From NCBI GenBank assembly GCA_004347695.1, contig SLTK01000002.1:113635-177634 (forward strand): a stretch of 64,000 nucleotides of DNA, written 5' to 3'. The stretch comes from Chloroflexota bacterium (GTDB taxonomy: Bacteria; Chloroflexota; Anaerolineae; Anaerolineales; Anaerolineaceae). Positions 1-8,662 of this stretch are shown here, piece after piece. The translations under genes and the position numbers were made by a program. The notes beneath the pieces were generated by a model that was given only the letters and a program-made list of their open reading frames with translations, was not told the origin of the DNA and did no database searches. Position 1 is the first letter of the stretch. Each line of letters starts with the position of its first letter.

Positions 1-96
1 GATCTGAAATTCAGCCGTGGTGCGCAGCAGCGAGTAAATGGTTCGCAGGTAAAGTGCGATTTCGTCCGAAGCAGTGCTGGGTACGGTTCTTTCCAT
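1..96 (-). CDS. Start of an unidentified protein, cut by the window edge
   Basis: An open frame runs on the minus strand from an ATG at 94-96 to the left edge without a stop, giving 32 residues that begin MERTVPSTASDEIALYLRTI. The upstream bases are GA-rich (GGAAACGACCGGC) but hold no strong ribosome binding site. The fragment is amphipathic and ordinary in composition. It is too short to place in a family. It reads toward the neighbouring sequence outside the window, away from the hydrogenase operon. Confidence 0.45.
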   Translation of the reverse strand, partial: MERTVPSTASDEIALYLRTIYSLLRTTAEFQI

Positions 97-346
97 GCCG
101 GTCGTTTCCAATCCCCAAAAATTTATCTGATTGTAACATGGAGGGGTAGCCATTCGACGGCGATAAGGACAGTATTTAGATTGTAGATGCACGGGGATTG
201 TAATAGAGCGTCGGTTTATCAACGTGCCCCGTGCCCATGTTTATACCGAAAATCAAATCGCGATATGGAAAGTAATTTTTGGTGTGCACAATGAAACAGA
301 CACGGGGAAACACGAAAGAATGAGATACGTATAACATCCCGGTGCC

Positions 347-440
347 CCTTGTATCTTTATCTGATTGGTTTCTGTTTGCCATAAGGTTATCAACCCCACC
401 CATCCCGCCCCAGTCTTGGGGCGGGTTTGTCTTAATTGAG
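347..440 (+). repeat. Dispersed intergenic repeat, copy A
   Basis: These 94 bases match the reverse complement of 36781-36874 with 9 mismatches by eye (about 90% identity, no gaps), 8 of them transitions. The unit contains a perfect 9-bp hairpin with a 4-base loop at 404-425 (CCCGCCCCA/TGGGGCGGG) followed by a T-rich stretch, so it resembles a rho-independent terminator carried inside a repeat. No transposase or target duplication is visible. It could be a small non-autonomous element or a conserved intergenic RNA. Confidence 0.8.
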
Positions 441-475
441 TGTTTTTGCGCCGCTATAGCGGCGCAAAAACACTC
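438..475. repeat. Perfect 38-bp palindrome
   Basis: The arms are 19 bp each with no spacer; the left arm is GAGTGTTTTTGCGCCGCTA and the right arm is its exact complement. T5 and A5 runs lie inside the stem. It overlaps the end of dispersed repeat copy A by three bases and is absent from copy B. It could act as a bidirectional terminator or as a dimer-protein binding site. Confidence 0.85.
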
Positions 476-670
476 GAAATTCATTTCCCCCCCGCTCCCC
501 GGTTTAACACTGGCTTTTCACAGACGGCCAAACTTTCGGAGAGCGGGGTCGGGGGTGAGGGGTTAATCATGTTCGTTACCTGAGCTATGAAAGCTTTCGG
601 AATACCAACTGATTAACCTCAAGACCGCATCTACCGACGATGCAAGAGGATAAAACAACGAGAGTGGGGT

Positions 671-1210
671 TTAATAATTTTGATAGTTTAAAATTTTGAT
701 GATTCTACCCACCACGCGGCTGACGCTGGTAATCACTTCTCTGGCAGGCGGTTGGTCAAAAGTCAATGACGCCGGTTGAATGCCGATCAGTTCCACCTTG
801 CAGCCCAGTTCCTGGCGCAGGAAAGCGCCCAGCACGGCCGGCGGCAGGCCATGGGTAAAAGCATCCATGCCTTCCACCGCATCCCAGGGCAGCCAGGCAA
901 TCGTTCCAACCGGTTGTTCCATATCCACGGCATCGATCACCACAACCAGGTCGGGTTGAAATTTACGTAGCGTTCCGGTAATGTTCTCCGGGGCAACGCC
1001 CGCATCCAACGCCAGCACATCTTCCCGCGGCGCCAACCGGGCGGCCAGTTTGCGGGCGATCAACGGCCCGGCGCAGTCGTCTGCGTTGAACTCATTGCCA
1101 ATCCCGACGAAGGCAACCCGCGGCAATTGTCCCGGTATTGCATCGGCACGTTTCCGCGCGTCAAGCCCGCTCAGCGTCCGTCTTAGCTGCCTGCTCCATG
1201 AAGTGAGCAA
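671..1210 (-). CDS. Hydrogenase maturation protease, HycI/HyaD family
   Basis: The 179-residue protein matches the endopeptidases that trim the C-terminus of the [NiFe]-hydrogenase large subunit once nickel is inserted. Residues about 30-45 carry the family's opening VAFVGIGNEFNADDCAGP, with acidic nickel-sensing positions, and DAGVAPENI and VIDAVDM follow. It is the last gene of the hydrogenase operon and overlaps the ferredoxin subunit by about 50 bases. The start is a TTG preceded by AAGGAAG; there is no in-frame ATG near by. Its substrate is presumably the large subunit at 2520-3698, which has a cleavable-looking 28-residue tail. No hypA-F genes are in the window. Confidence 0.88.
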   Translation of the reverse strand: MLTSWSRQLRRTLSGLDARKRADAIPGQLPRVAFVGIGNEFNADDCAGPLIARKLAARLAPREDVLALDAGVAPENITGTLRKFQPDLVVVIDAVDMEQPVGTIAWLPWDAVEGMDAFTHGLPPAVLGAFLRQELGCKVELIGIQPASLTFDQPPAREVITSVSRVVGRIIKILNYQNY

Positions 1211-1577
1211 TATCTTCTTCCTTCCCGTAATACACTGCGAACGGTTGTTTTTGCGCTGCAGCTAATTCCCAGTCTTCATTGGAAAGGCGCAAACAATTAA
1301 ACCGGCAGCTAACCACACATTGGGAGCAATAAATGCAGTGGTCAGCATGGTAATTCATGATAAAACGTTTGTTAACCTTATCGATGACGATCAATTCGAT
1401 TGCATTGGCCGGGCAGTCTTTGACGCACAACTGGCAGCCGGTGCAGTTGGTAGGATCCCAGATTAATTTACCTCGCAGCCGGATCGGTGCCGGCGTTTTG
1501 ACGAAAGGATACAGCTCGGTGGCAGGTTTTTTAAACAACGAGCGCAGTAAATCACTTATCATCGGCCCAACTGACAT
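1161..1577 (-). CDS. NuoI-like 2[4Fe-4S] subunit of the group 4 hydrogenase
   Basis: This small iron-sulphur protein (138 residues) passes electrons between ferredoxin and the hydrogenase module in Ech/Mbh/Hyc-type complexes. Two cysteine motifs for [4Fe-4S] clusters are clear: CTGCQLCVKDCP, then CIYCSQCVVSCRFNC. The preceding segment RGKLIWDPTNCTGC resembles NuoI/MbhN. The start at 1577 was chosen because AAGGAGG lies six bases upstream; an in-frame start at 1628 would overlap the NuoH-like gene. It sits between the NuoH-like subunit and the maturation protease. Confidence 0.9.
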   Translation of the reverse strand: MSVGPMISDLLRSLFKKPATELYPFVKTPAPIRLRGKLIWDPTNCTGCQLCVKDCPANAIELIVIDKVNKRFIMNYHADHCIYCSQCVVSCRFNCLRLSNEDWELAAAQKQPFAVYYGKEEDIAHFMEQAAKTDAERA

Positions 1578-1587
1578 CGCGCCCTCC

Positions 1588-2523
1588 TTAGAAAATCGAT
1601 CCGAGATTGCGCCCAAGCACAATGGCAATCAACTGGACAACTGCCAGCAGCGCTCCAGCGCGCCACCACAGCCCGACCGTCTGGTCGATGCGCAGGCGGG
1701 CGAATGCGGTCTGCAGCAGCGCCAATACCAACAGCAGCGCCAGTGTCTTGAACACGAATTCCAGTGGGTTTGCCAACCCTCCCAGGTAGAAGGCAGAAAC
1801 CAAAGTCAGTCCAATAATCAGCTCGACGTCTTTACCCAGGCGGAAGAGCGCAAAGCCACGCCCGGAGTATTCGGTCATGGCGCCGGCGACGATTTCCGTC
1901 TCCGCTTCAGGGGCATCGAAGGGCGGCAGTTCAAGCTTGCCCATCAGGCCAATCATTGCCACCACAAAACCAATCGGCTGGGCGATCATCAGCCACAGGT
2001 TTTGACCAGCGTAGGTATTGATCTCGCTGATTTGCCAGGTGCCTGCCGCAATGGCAGGTCCCAGCAGGGACAGTAAAAACGGCGCTTCATACGAGAAAAG
2101 CTGTGTCAGCGTGCGAGTAGCGCCGACCAGCGAAAAGCGGCTGATGGTATTGGCGCCTGCCACCCCCATCGTCAGCGTCAGCACGGAGAGGGCATACAGT
2201 GCAATGATCAGGTCACCGCGGAAGCTGGAGGCAGGTTGAAATCCAAACAGCGGGATATAAAGTCCGGCAGTCAACGCCGCCGCCAGGGCAATCGCCGGCA
2301 GGGCAAAAAACAATCCCTTGTGCACGCCCACGGGCGTGATCTCTTCTTTCGCCAGTAATTTAAGGGTGTCTGCCAACGGCTGGATAAAGCGCGGCCCAAT
2401 GCGGTTCTGAAAGCGCGCCACCAATTTTCGGTCAGCCCACTGGTAAATAAGCCCGCCGGCGATCAAAAACAGGCCGCCAGGGAAAACCAACAAAGCGAGG
2501 ATGGGGGGCAGAGACAGGTTCAT
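1588..2523 (-). CDS. NuoH/EchB/MbhM-like membrane anchor subunit
   Basis: The 311-residue protein has about eight hydrophobic segments and family motifs of the subunit that couples the hydrophilic arm to the ion-pumping arm: a GPRFIQPLADTLKLLAKEE loop after the first helix and an ELPPFDAPEAETEIVAGAMTEYSG segment, both hallmarks of NuoH/HycD. It is cytoplasmic-membrane embedded and transfers conformational or charge changes from the NiFe-bearing module. It overlaps the large-subunit gene by four bases, implying coupled translation. Confidence 0.93.
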   Translation of the reverse strand: MNLSLPPILALLVFPGGLFLIAGGLIYQWADRKLVARFQNRIGPRFIQPLADTLKLLAKEEITPVGVHKGLFFALPAIALAAALTAGLYIPLFGFQPASSFRGDLIIALYALSVLTLTMGVAGANTISRFSLVGATRTLTQLFSYEAPFLLSLLGPAIAAGTWQISEINTYAGQNLWLMIAQPIGFVVAMIGLMGKLELPPFDAPEAETEIVAGAMTEYSGRGFALFRLGKDVELIIGLTLVSAFYLGGLANPLEFVFKTLALLLVLALLQTAFARLRIDQTVGLWWRAGALLAVVQLIAIVLGRNLGSIF

Positions 2524-3698
2524 CGGTAATATTCAATCCCATACTGACGTAATTTTTCCCAGGACCAAACCTGCGGACCCTGCTGGCCGCGTTTCAAGCT
2601 GATACTGCGGTCATTGCACGAGAAGCACGGGTCGATCCCGGAGAGAAGCATCGGCATATCGGCCAGTTTCAGACCAATGGCCAGGGAAAGGACGGTTGAC
2701 CAGTTGCATAAGCTTGGTGTGCGTACCTTGACTCGTTCCGGTTTTTCGCTGCCGTTACTGGCAATAAAATACAGCAGTTCGCCGCGCGGCGCTTCCACCC
2801 GGCTGACCACCTCGCCGGCGGGAATACGCCGCGGCACGCGGGTTGTCAACTCACCCTGCGGCATGTGATCGAGAATCTCACGAATGATCCGGATCGATTC
2901 GAAGGTTTCATTGATGCGGACGATAAAACGGCCATGCAGGTCGCCGCTGGTATGCGTCATCACTTTCACCGGGAACTGGTCGTAGATGAGATACGGTGCA
3001 TCCACCCGGATGTCGCGGGCCACGCCGGAAGCGCGTGCGGTTGGTCCAATGGCGCCCAGAAATTCCGCCTTTTCGGTGGTCATGGTGCCAATGTCTTGAG
3101 TCCGGCCAATGAAAGTTTCATCTGTTGTAACCACTTTCATATAGAAATGATTGCGCTCTTCCAGAAAATCCAGGCCTTTATGGATTTCAGCCGCCAGTTC
3201 CGACGTAATGTCAAACTTGACCCCGCCCAGCAAGTTGGCTGAATAATGCACCTTGTTGCCCGAGATTTTTTCCAGCAGGTCCATGACGGTCTCGCGGTCG
3301 CGCCAGGAGTACATGAAAAGTGTGTCAAAGCCGCCCTCATGCGCGGCAACCCCCAGCCACAGCATATGACTGTGAATCCGCTCCAGTTCGGCCATCAGTT
3401 GACGGATGGCATTGGCGCGCTGCGGGACTTTGACCCCCGCCAATTTTTCGACGCCCAGCGTGTAAGCGGTGGCATGCACATGCGAACATATGCCGCAGAT
3501 GCGTTCCATCAGGTACAAATTTTGCGTCCAGGTGCGCGCTTCAGCGCCTTTTTCGATACCGCGGTGCACATACCCAAGCCGCACAGACGCCCCGGTGACA
3601 ATTTCGCCGTCCACCCAAAACTCGAAGTTGGCGGGTTCTTTTAACGCCGGGTGCTGCGGGCCAATCGGAATGACAAATTTATTGGTATCTGCGGCCAT
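2520..3698 (-). CDS. Group 4 [NiFe]-hydrogenase large (catalytic) subunit, NuoD-like
   Basis: The protein (392 residues) belongs to the NuoD/HycE/EchE/MbhL family. Unlike complex I NuoD it keeps both nickel-binding pairs: RICGICSHVH (Cys68 and Cys71) and DPCFSCNDR (Cys358 and Cys361). This supports an active H2-evolving or H2-oxidising centre. After Cys-x-x-Arg364 there are 28 further residues, the kind of tail removed by a HycI-type protease, and such a protease is encoded at the end of the operon. The start has AAGGAG eight bases upstream. The operon lacks NuoE, F and G, so electrons probably come from or go to ferredoxin. Confidence 0.95.
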   Translation of the reverse strand: MAADTNKFVIPIGPQHPALKEPANFEFWVDGEIVTGASVRLGYVHRGIEKGAEARTWTQNLYLMERICGICSHVHATAYTLGVEKLAGVKVPQRANAIRQLMAELERIHSHMLWLGVAAHEGGFDTLFMYSWRDRETVMDLLEKISGNKVHYSANLLGGVKFDITSELAAEIHKGLDFLEERNHFYMKVVTTDETFIGRTQDIGTMTTEKAEFLGAIGPTARASGVARDIRVDAPYLIYDQFPVKVMTHTSGDLHGRFIVRINETFESIRIIREILDHMPQGELTTRVPRRIPAGEVVSRVEAPRGELLYFIASNGSEKPERVKVRTPSLCNWSTVLSLAIGLKLADMPMLLSGIDPCFSCNDRSISLKRGQQGPQVWSWEKLRQYGIEYYR

Positions 3699-3701
3699 AA
3701 G

Positions 3702-4208
3702 TTATGCTCCTTCCGCCCCGGCTACTGGCTGATTAAAGCCGGTAAACGACTTCCGCAGGGGGTATACACCGACCGGCCAATCATCCGCCAGAATCAAATG
3801 TCCGGTGACGCGCAGGCCAATGACCTCAACCCCCAACATCTCGCGCAGTTCCCACTCATAAAGCATGGCGGTCGGCGTTATTCCGGAGATGGTGGGGATC
3901 GCTGCCTGGCTGTACGGCAAGGTGATGCGCAGGGTCACCACTGCGGCACCACTGCAAAACAGGTACAGCACGTCGATAGCGCCTTCCGCTTGCGACTCGC
4001 CTTGAGTAACTGGCTGCCCCGGCCGGTCAAGCCCGACGATGGCGCTCAGGTACCCCCAGGATTCATCTACCAGAGCACGCACGGCTGCCAATAAGTCATC
4101 CGGGTGGATGCTCACCTCCAGCCGTTCCGGCTGTGGACGGTTGATGGCCTTCGCAAACGGTTTCAAAACGGCCTCTGCCGCCCCTAATGATCCAATCGTA
4201 CTAGCCAT
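3702..4208 (-). CDS. NuoC/HycE-N-like 30-kDa subunit
   Basis: The 168-residue protein matches the NuoC/MbhK family that packs against the catalytic subunit. The typical C-terminal block is visible: YEWELREMLGVEVIGL followed by LILADDWPVGVYPLRKSF. It has no cofactor-binding residues, as expected. The start at 4208 is chosen because GGAGG stands six bases upstream; it overlaps the stop of the small subunit by a few bases. It is separated from the large subunit by only three bases. Confidence 0.9.
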   Translation of the reverse strand: MASTIGSLGAAEAVLKPFAKAINRPQPERLEVSIHPDDLLAAVRALVDESWGYLSAIVGLDRPGQPVTQGESQAEGAIDVLYLFCSGAAVVTLRITLPYSQAAIPTISGITPTAMLYEWELREMLGVEVIGLRVTGHLILADDWPVGVYPLRKSFTGFNQPVAGAEGA

Positions 4209-4749
4209 GATGATCCTCCAGACCGCTGCCGCTATGCAGCACGCCGTCCAATCCACTACCTGACCATTGAATCGGCTCCGGTCGTTTGCCGGCCTTTAGC
4301 GCCTCCAGCAAAACGGCAACCCCATATATAATGCCTTCCGGGCGCGGCGGGCACCCGGGAACGAATACATCCACCGGCAGCAGCTCATTGATGCCGCCGA
4401 CGATGTTGTAACATCCATGGAAAACACCACCGGAAAGCCCGCAAGAGCCCACTGCGATGACAAATTTCGGTTCGGGCATCTGTTCATAGGTGCGCAGCAG
4501 CGCGTCCCGCGCTTGCATGGTGACCGGGCCAGTGCAAAGCAGCACATCGGCGTGGCGCGGGCTGCCCTGTAGTTTGATGCCGAAGCGTTCCACATCATAG
4601 CGTGGGGTGAGTGTGGCCAAAATTTGAATGTCGCAGCCGTTGCACGACCCGCTGTTGAAATGGATCGCCCAGGGAGAGTTGATGCGCGCCCAGGCAGTGA
4701 CTTTCGTGAGTACATTCTGCCAGGATGAATTAAGGGTTTGTTGGACCAT
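4201..4749 (-). CDS. Hydrogenase small subunit, NuoB/EchC/MbhJ-like
   Basis: The 182-residue protein carries the proximal [4Fe-4S] cluster. Ligands are visible in GSCNGCDIQI, in AVGSCGLSGGVF and in PGCPPRPEGI, the standard NuoB/MbhJ pattern. It conducts electrons between the nickel site and the NuoI-like ferredoxin subunit. It overlaps the NuoC-like gene by eight bases on the downstream side. Length is normal for short group 4 small subunits. Confidence 0.93.
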   Translation of the reverse strand: MVQQTLNSSWQNVLTKVTAWARINSPWAIHFNSGSCNGCDIQILATLTPRYDVERFGIKLQGSPRHADVLLCTGPVTMQARDALLRTYEQMPEPKFVIAVGSCGLSGGVFHGCYNIVGGINELLPVDVFVPGCPPRPEGIIYGVAVLLEALKAGKRPEPIQWSGSGLDGVLHSGSGLEDHHG

Positions 4750-4759
4750 AACGTCTCCG

Positions 4760-5071
4760 TTACCCTAACAGCAAGATGATCATTGCCAGCGCCAACCCGC
4801 CCAGATAGGGCAGGACGCGGATTGAAAAGTCGCCCAGGCCAACCACCAGCGTACCCAGGTGCAAAATGGCAAAGAAAAACGCGATCAGGAAAAACGGCCG
4901 GTAACCGGGTGTAGCGTGACTGGTGGCCTGCTCCTCGCCGCCTGTGTACGGGCTTTCTTTAACGTCGGAAGATTTGGCAGGACCAGCCAACGCCTTGCCA
5001 AATCCGGCCAGAGCGAAAACCAGTGGAATATAGAGTAAAAAAGCTACCGGAGGGGTAAGTATAAAGTCCAT
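4760..5071 (-). CDS. NuoA/MbhI-like membrane subunit
   Basis: The 103-residue protein has three hydrophobic segments and the NuoA-type loop KESPYTGGEEQ between the first two; complex I NuoA has a comparable YECG motif. A PGYRPFFLIAFFFAILHLGT segment follows. The start at 5071 is chosen because GGAG lies eight bases upstream; two earlier in-frame ATGs would overlap the preceding gene. It probably helps to seal the junction between the peripheral arm and the antiporter-like arm. Confidence 0.78.
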   Translation of the reverse strand: MDFILTPPVAFLLYIPLVFALAGFGKALAGPAKSSDVKESPYTGGEEQATSHATPGYRPFFLIAFFFAILHLGTLVVGLGDFSIRVLPYLGGLALAMIILLLG

Positions 5072-5084
5072 CAGCATTTCTCCA

Positions 5085-6590
5085 TCATCCGCCAAACAGC
5101 ATCAGTAAACTTTGGGCGGCAGGACCAGTGAGCCAATCCGCCAACGACGGCCAGACGCCCAGTACCACCACCCCCAGGCTCAGAACCACCATCGGTACAG
5201 ACATCAACACCGGAATGGGCCTGCCCTGTTCGACAATACCGGCAGGTTGACGGCGATACAACCGGTTGACCAGCGGCGCGTAGTAACCCAGCGAGAGGAC
5301 GGAGTTGAGGGCGGCAAAAACAACCAACGCCATGATCCAGGCGTTGCCGGTCTGGAACCCGCCAACGAAAATTTGCCATTTAGACATAAAACCCGCCAGC
5401 GGGGGCAAGCCGCCCAAGCCCAGTACCGCCACACTGAAGGCGAAGGCCGCCAGCGGATATTTACGCGAGGCGCCGTTCAGGTCGTCCAACACCAGGGGAT
5501 CATGATTGCCGACCGCCTGGTGCAGGCTGTAGAGCAGCGCGCCGGCGGCCAAAAAGGCCAGGCCTTTCATCATGGCGTGTGTCAGGATGTGGAAGAAACC
5601 GCCAGCGGCCGAATATTCCGAGCCCATCACTGCCCCGGCGCCTACGCCCAGCAAAATGTAGCCCATGTGACTCAGGCTGGAGTAGGCCAGCAGGCGTTTG
5701 ACCTGAGTCTGGCGTAGCGCCATAAGATTGCCAACCAGCATATTGACCGCAGAAAAACCCAGCAGCAAAGCACCCCAGGAAACAGTCACAAGGTGCAGCG
5801 CCCCCAGCGCACGCAGAATCGCCACCAGACCGGCTTCAATAACCACGCCGGATAGCATGGCGCTGATACCACTGGGCGCCTGTGAGTGGGCATCCGGCAG
5901 CCAGGTATGCAGCGGAACCAGCGCAGCCTTGACGCCAAATCCTATGATGAACAGCGCCCCGGCAGCCAGCATTAAACCTGAAGGCTGCGCTGCCAGGCGA
6001 ATCTCATCCAGGTCCAGCGAGCCTGTATTGGCAAATACCAGCCCGATGGCGAGCAATACCAGCACCGTTCCCAGTGCGCTCTGCACCAGATATTTGACGC
6101 CCGCCTCGAGCGCTGCGGCTTCATTGCGATAGAAAGCTACCAGCACATACGAGCAAAGCGCCATAGCCTCGAACCACACCCACAGGTTGAACAGGTCGTC
6201 GGCTGCGCCTAAACCAATGATGGTGCCGATCATCGCAGTCAGCAGAGCGAAATAGGTTTCGCGCCCGTTGTCGCGGGCAACCGCCGGGCCGGAAAACAAA
6301 GTCACCAGCGTGCCAAGTGCCAGTACGACCGCTGCCAGCAGCAGCGCGATGCCGTCCAGGCGCAGGCTGATTGCGCCAATGGCTATCAGCAGTTCATGAC
6401 GGGATTGGATAAATTCCATGCCTGCAATGAACAGGAAGTAGCCGTCAGCCAGCAGGGTGAGCAAGGCCAGCCAGCGCGCCAGATCGACTTTAGGATTTTT
6501 CCGCGTTGCAATCCGGCCAATCAGATAAATCACCGGGCTGGCAATCACCGGCAGCCCCACCGCCAGGATAAATGCATCGTTCGGGTTCAT
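5085..6590 (-). CDS. NuoN/MrpD-like antiporter subunit
   Basis: This 501-residue polytopic protein belongs to the proton-pumping subunits of complex I, Mrp antiporters and group 4 hydrogenases. Family landmarks are LWVWFEAMALCSYVLVAFYR (conserved Glu), PLHTWLPDAHSQAPSGISAML, and KRLLAYSSLSHMGYILLGVG with the channel lysine. It presumably moves H+ or Na+ across the cytoplasmic membrane driven by the hydrogenase reaction. It overlaps the next antiporter-like gene by four bases (ATGA). Confidence 0.92.
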   Translation of the reverse strand: MNPNDAFILAVGLPVIASPVIYLIGRIATRKNPKVDLARWLALLTLLADGYFLFIAGMEFIQSRHELLIAIGAISLRLDGIALLLAAVVLALGTLVTLFSGPAVARDNGRETYFALLTAMIGTIIGLGAADDLFNLWVWFEAMALCSYVLVAFYRNEAAALEAGVKYLVQSALGTVLVLLAIGLVFANTGSLDLDEIRLAAQPSGLMLAAGALFIIGFGVKAALVPLHTWLPDAHSQAPSGISAMLSGVVIEAGLVAILRALGALHLVTVSWGALLLGFSAVNMLVGNLMALRQTQVKRLLAYSSLSHMGYILLGVGAGAVMGSEYSAAGGFFHILTHAMMKGLAFLAAGALLYSLHQAVGNHDPLVLDDLNGASRKYPLAAFAFSVAVLGLGGLPPLAGFMSKWQIFVGGFQTGNAWIMALVVFAALNSVLSLGYYAPLVNRLYRRQPAGIVEQGRPIPVLMSVPMVVLSLGVVVLGVWPSLADWLTGPAAQSLLMLFGG

Positions 6591-8347
6591 GGTAATCCGA
6601 CTCCCAGCGCCAAAATGGCCAAAACCACGATCAGCGCAGCCACCAAATAGGCCACGTTCCAGCTAAGCATCCCCGTCTGGGTGCTGCGCAGTTTTTCGGC
6701 GCTGTCCTGCGTGACCGCCACCACCGCGCGGTTGACAGCCTCAAACCCGAAGCTGTTCGCTGCGGCTTTTCCAAGGCTTGCCAAAGCCTGGCTCAACCCG
6801 GTCAACCGATCTCGCTGCCACCAGGCAGCCAACCCCAATCCGATCACCAGCAGGGCGATCAAAGTCACTGGAGCGGTCAGGACTTCCCGCAAAATTTCGC
6901 CGGTGGGAAACGCAGCGATCCGGTGAGCCGGCAAACTTTCGGAAAGCAGCCGCGAAAACGAGCCTGCCAGCAACCACGTGGATAATGTTCCAAGTGCCAG
7001 CGGCGCCAGGGCAACCTTCATGGCCAGGCCGGCGTCATGGGCATGCAGTTCAGTGCGCGGTTGTCCGTAGAATACCAGCCACACCATGCGGAAGGTGTAG
7101 AAGGCAGTCAACCCGGAGACCACCAGCATCACAATTAACATCCATAACGGGTTGCCGTGTTCCAGACCAACCTCCAGGATCAACTCTTTGCTCCAAAAGC
7201 CGTTCAAAACCGGCAGACCGGCCAGCGCCAGTGCTCCAATGACAAATACCAGCCGTACGAACGGCATCTTTTTGCCAAGGCCGCCCATCTGGCGCATATC
7301 CCGAGTTCCAACCGAATGGATGACAGCGCCGGCGCCCAGGAAGAGCAGCGCTTTGAAAACTGAATGGCTGAGCAAGTGGAACTGAGCGGCAAAAACGCCG
7401 CCTGCCCCAACCGCGTAAACCATATAGCCCAACTGGCTGACGGTCGAATAGGCCAGCACGCGTTTCAGGTCAGTCGCGACGATGGCCATCACCGCTGCCA
7501 GCAGCGCCGAAAGCATGCCAACCGCCATGACCGCCTCGCGCCAGCCAGGTACTCCCTCAAAGGCCGGGAAGAAGCGCGCCAGCAGGTAAACCCCGGCATT
7601 GACCATGGTTGCGGCGTGGATCAATGCGCTGATTGGTGTGGGCGCCTCCATCGCGTCCGGTAACCAGGTCTGGAAAGGAAACTGCGCCGACTTTGCAGCA
7701 GCCGCCGCCAGACAGCCAAAGGCCATCCAGGCCAGCGCGCCGGAAGGCAACAAGCCCGGGTTGGCGATCACGGCCAAAATGTCGTAACTGCCGGTATGGG
7801 CAAATAGAACCAGCGCTCCAATCAGCAAACCAAGCCCGCCAAACTGGGTGATGATGAGCGCCTTGATACCGCCGGCGACCGCCTTGGGATCATCATTATG
7901 GAAGGAAATCAGAGCATACGAGGTCAGCGCGGTGATTTCCCAGAAAACGAACATGAGCAGTAAATTGGTGGTCAGCACCAGGCCAACCATAGCGCCAATG
8001 AAAAACAAGACAAAGGCGTAGTACCGGCCAAGCTGCGCTTCGCCGCGCATGTAATCCACCGAAAAAATCACCGCCAGCGACCCAATGACCGTGGCAACTG
8101 CGGCTAAAAATACTCCCAGCCCGTCCGGCGAGAAGGTGAAGTCGCCAAAAGCGCCGCCAATGGGCAGCGTGACCAGCGGGCGTTCATAGCCAAAAGGTAT
8201 CAGCAGCAGAGCAGCGATCCCGGCTGCGACCGAAAAGCTAACTGCCAGTGTATGCTGCAGCCGGGGATGACGGTCGCCGGCAGCCCAGCAAAGCAAAGCG
8301 CCCAGCCAGGGAAGTCCAACTGTCAAAAGGATCAACTGTTCGGCCAC
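6587..8347 (-). CDS. NuoL/MrpA-like antiporter subunit
   Basis: The 586-residue polytopic protein is the second ion-translocating subunit. It shows FWEITALTSYALISFHND, FPFQTWLPDAMEAPTPISAL and RVLAYSTVSQLGYMVYAVG, the paired Glu/Lys landmarks of the NuoL group. A C-terminal extension of several more helices after residue 430 resembles NuoL/MbhH rather than NuoM. Two antiporter-like subunits in one hydrogenase operon suggest more than one ion-transfer path per electron pair. It is separated by three bases from the NuoK-like gene. Confidence 0.92.
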   Translation of the reverse strand: MAEQLILLTVGLPWLGALLCWAAGDRHPRLQHTLAVSFSVAAGIAALLLIPFGYERPLVTLPIGGAFGDFTFSPDGLGVFLAAVATVIGSLAVIFSVDYMRGEAQLGRYYAFVLFFIGAMVGLVLTTNLLLMFVFWEITALTSYALISFHNDDPKAVAGGIKALIITQFGGLGLLIGALVLFAHTGSYDILAVIANPGLLPSGALAWMAFGCLAAAAAKSAQFPFQTWLPDAMEAPTPISALIHAATMVNAGVYLLARFFPAFEGVPGWREAVMAVGMLSALLAAVMAIVATDLKRVLAYSTVSQLGYMVYAVGAGGVFAAQFHLLSHSVFKALLFLGAGAVIHSVGTRDMRQMGGLGKKMPFVRLVFVIGALALAGLPVLNGFWSKELILEVGLEHGNPLWMLIVMLVVSGLTAFYTFRMVWLVFYGQPRTELHAHDAGLAMKVALAPLALGTLSTWLLAGSFSRLLSESLPAHRIAAFPTGEILREVLTAPVTLIALLVIGLGLAAWWQRDRLTGLSQALASLGKAAANSFGFEAVNRAVVAVTQDSAEKLRSTQTGMLSWNVAYLVAALIVVLAILALGVGLP

Positions 8348-8350
8348 AGG

Positions 8351-8662
8351 TCATCTCCTCAACGACGTCAGCGAGCGCAGGTCCAGGGTGCCGATCACGC
8401 GGCGCACCTGTACCGCCAGCGCCATGCCAATGACCGCCACGATGGTGTCGGCAATAATGACCGTAATGGCCAGGCTTTGCCCCAATTCCTCCTGCCCGGT
8501 CAGACGGCCAGCCAAAACCAGCGCCAACATGGCACCTTTGACCAGCAATTGCAGCGCGACGATAACCTTGATCAGGTGGCGGGTGGTCAGCAGCGCATAA
8601 ATGCCAATCCCGATTAAACCCAGGACCATGATGATTACGGTGGTGGGAATGGATATCGTCAT
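8351..8662 (-). CDS. NuoK/MrpC-like membrane subunit
   Basis: The 103-residue protein has three helices and resembles NuoK/MnhC/MbhG: MVLGLIGIGIYALLTTRHLI near the start, then a central helix and DTIVAVIGMALAVQVRR, including the conserved buried acidic position. It overlaps the NuoJ-like gene by four bases. It likely forms part of the proximal ion channel between the NuoH-like and antiporter-like subunits. Confidence 0.88.
   Translation of the reverse strand: MTISIPTTVIIMVLGLIGIGIYALLTTRHLIKVIVALQLLVKGAMLALVLAGRLTGQEELGQSLAITVIIADTIVAVIGMALAVQVRRVIGTLDLRSLTSLRR

Larger units (their letters stand above)
97..670. other. Gene-free region rich in inverted repeats
   Basis: No convincing gene lies here; the longest open frames cross the repeats and have no family signature. 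It holds an 8-bp stem at 189-196/227-234 (GCACGGGG/CCCCGTGC), the dispersed repeat at 347-440, the perfect palindrome at 438-475, and another 8-bp stem at 490-497/541-548 (CCCCGCTC/GAGCGGGG). It lies between the end of the minus-strand hydrogenase operon and the start of the minus-strand gene at 96, so it may combine a terminator and a promoter region. Confidence 0.6.

Noticed and set aside
176..484. 102-codon minus-strand ORF
   Set aside because: It reads through the dispersed repeat and the palindrome, has no ribosome binding site and no family signature.
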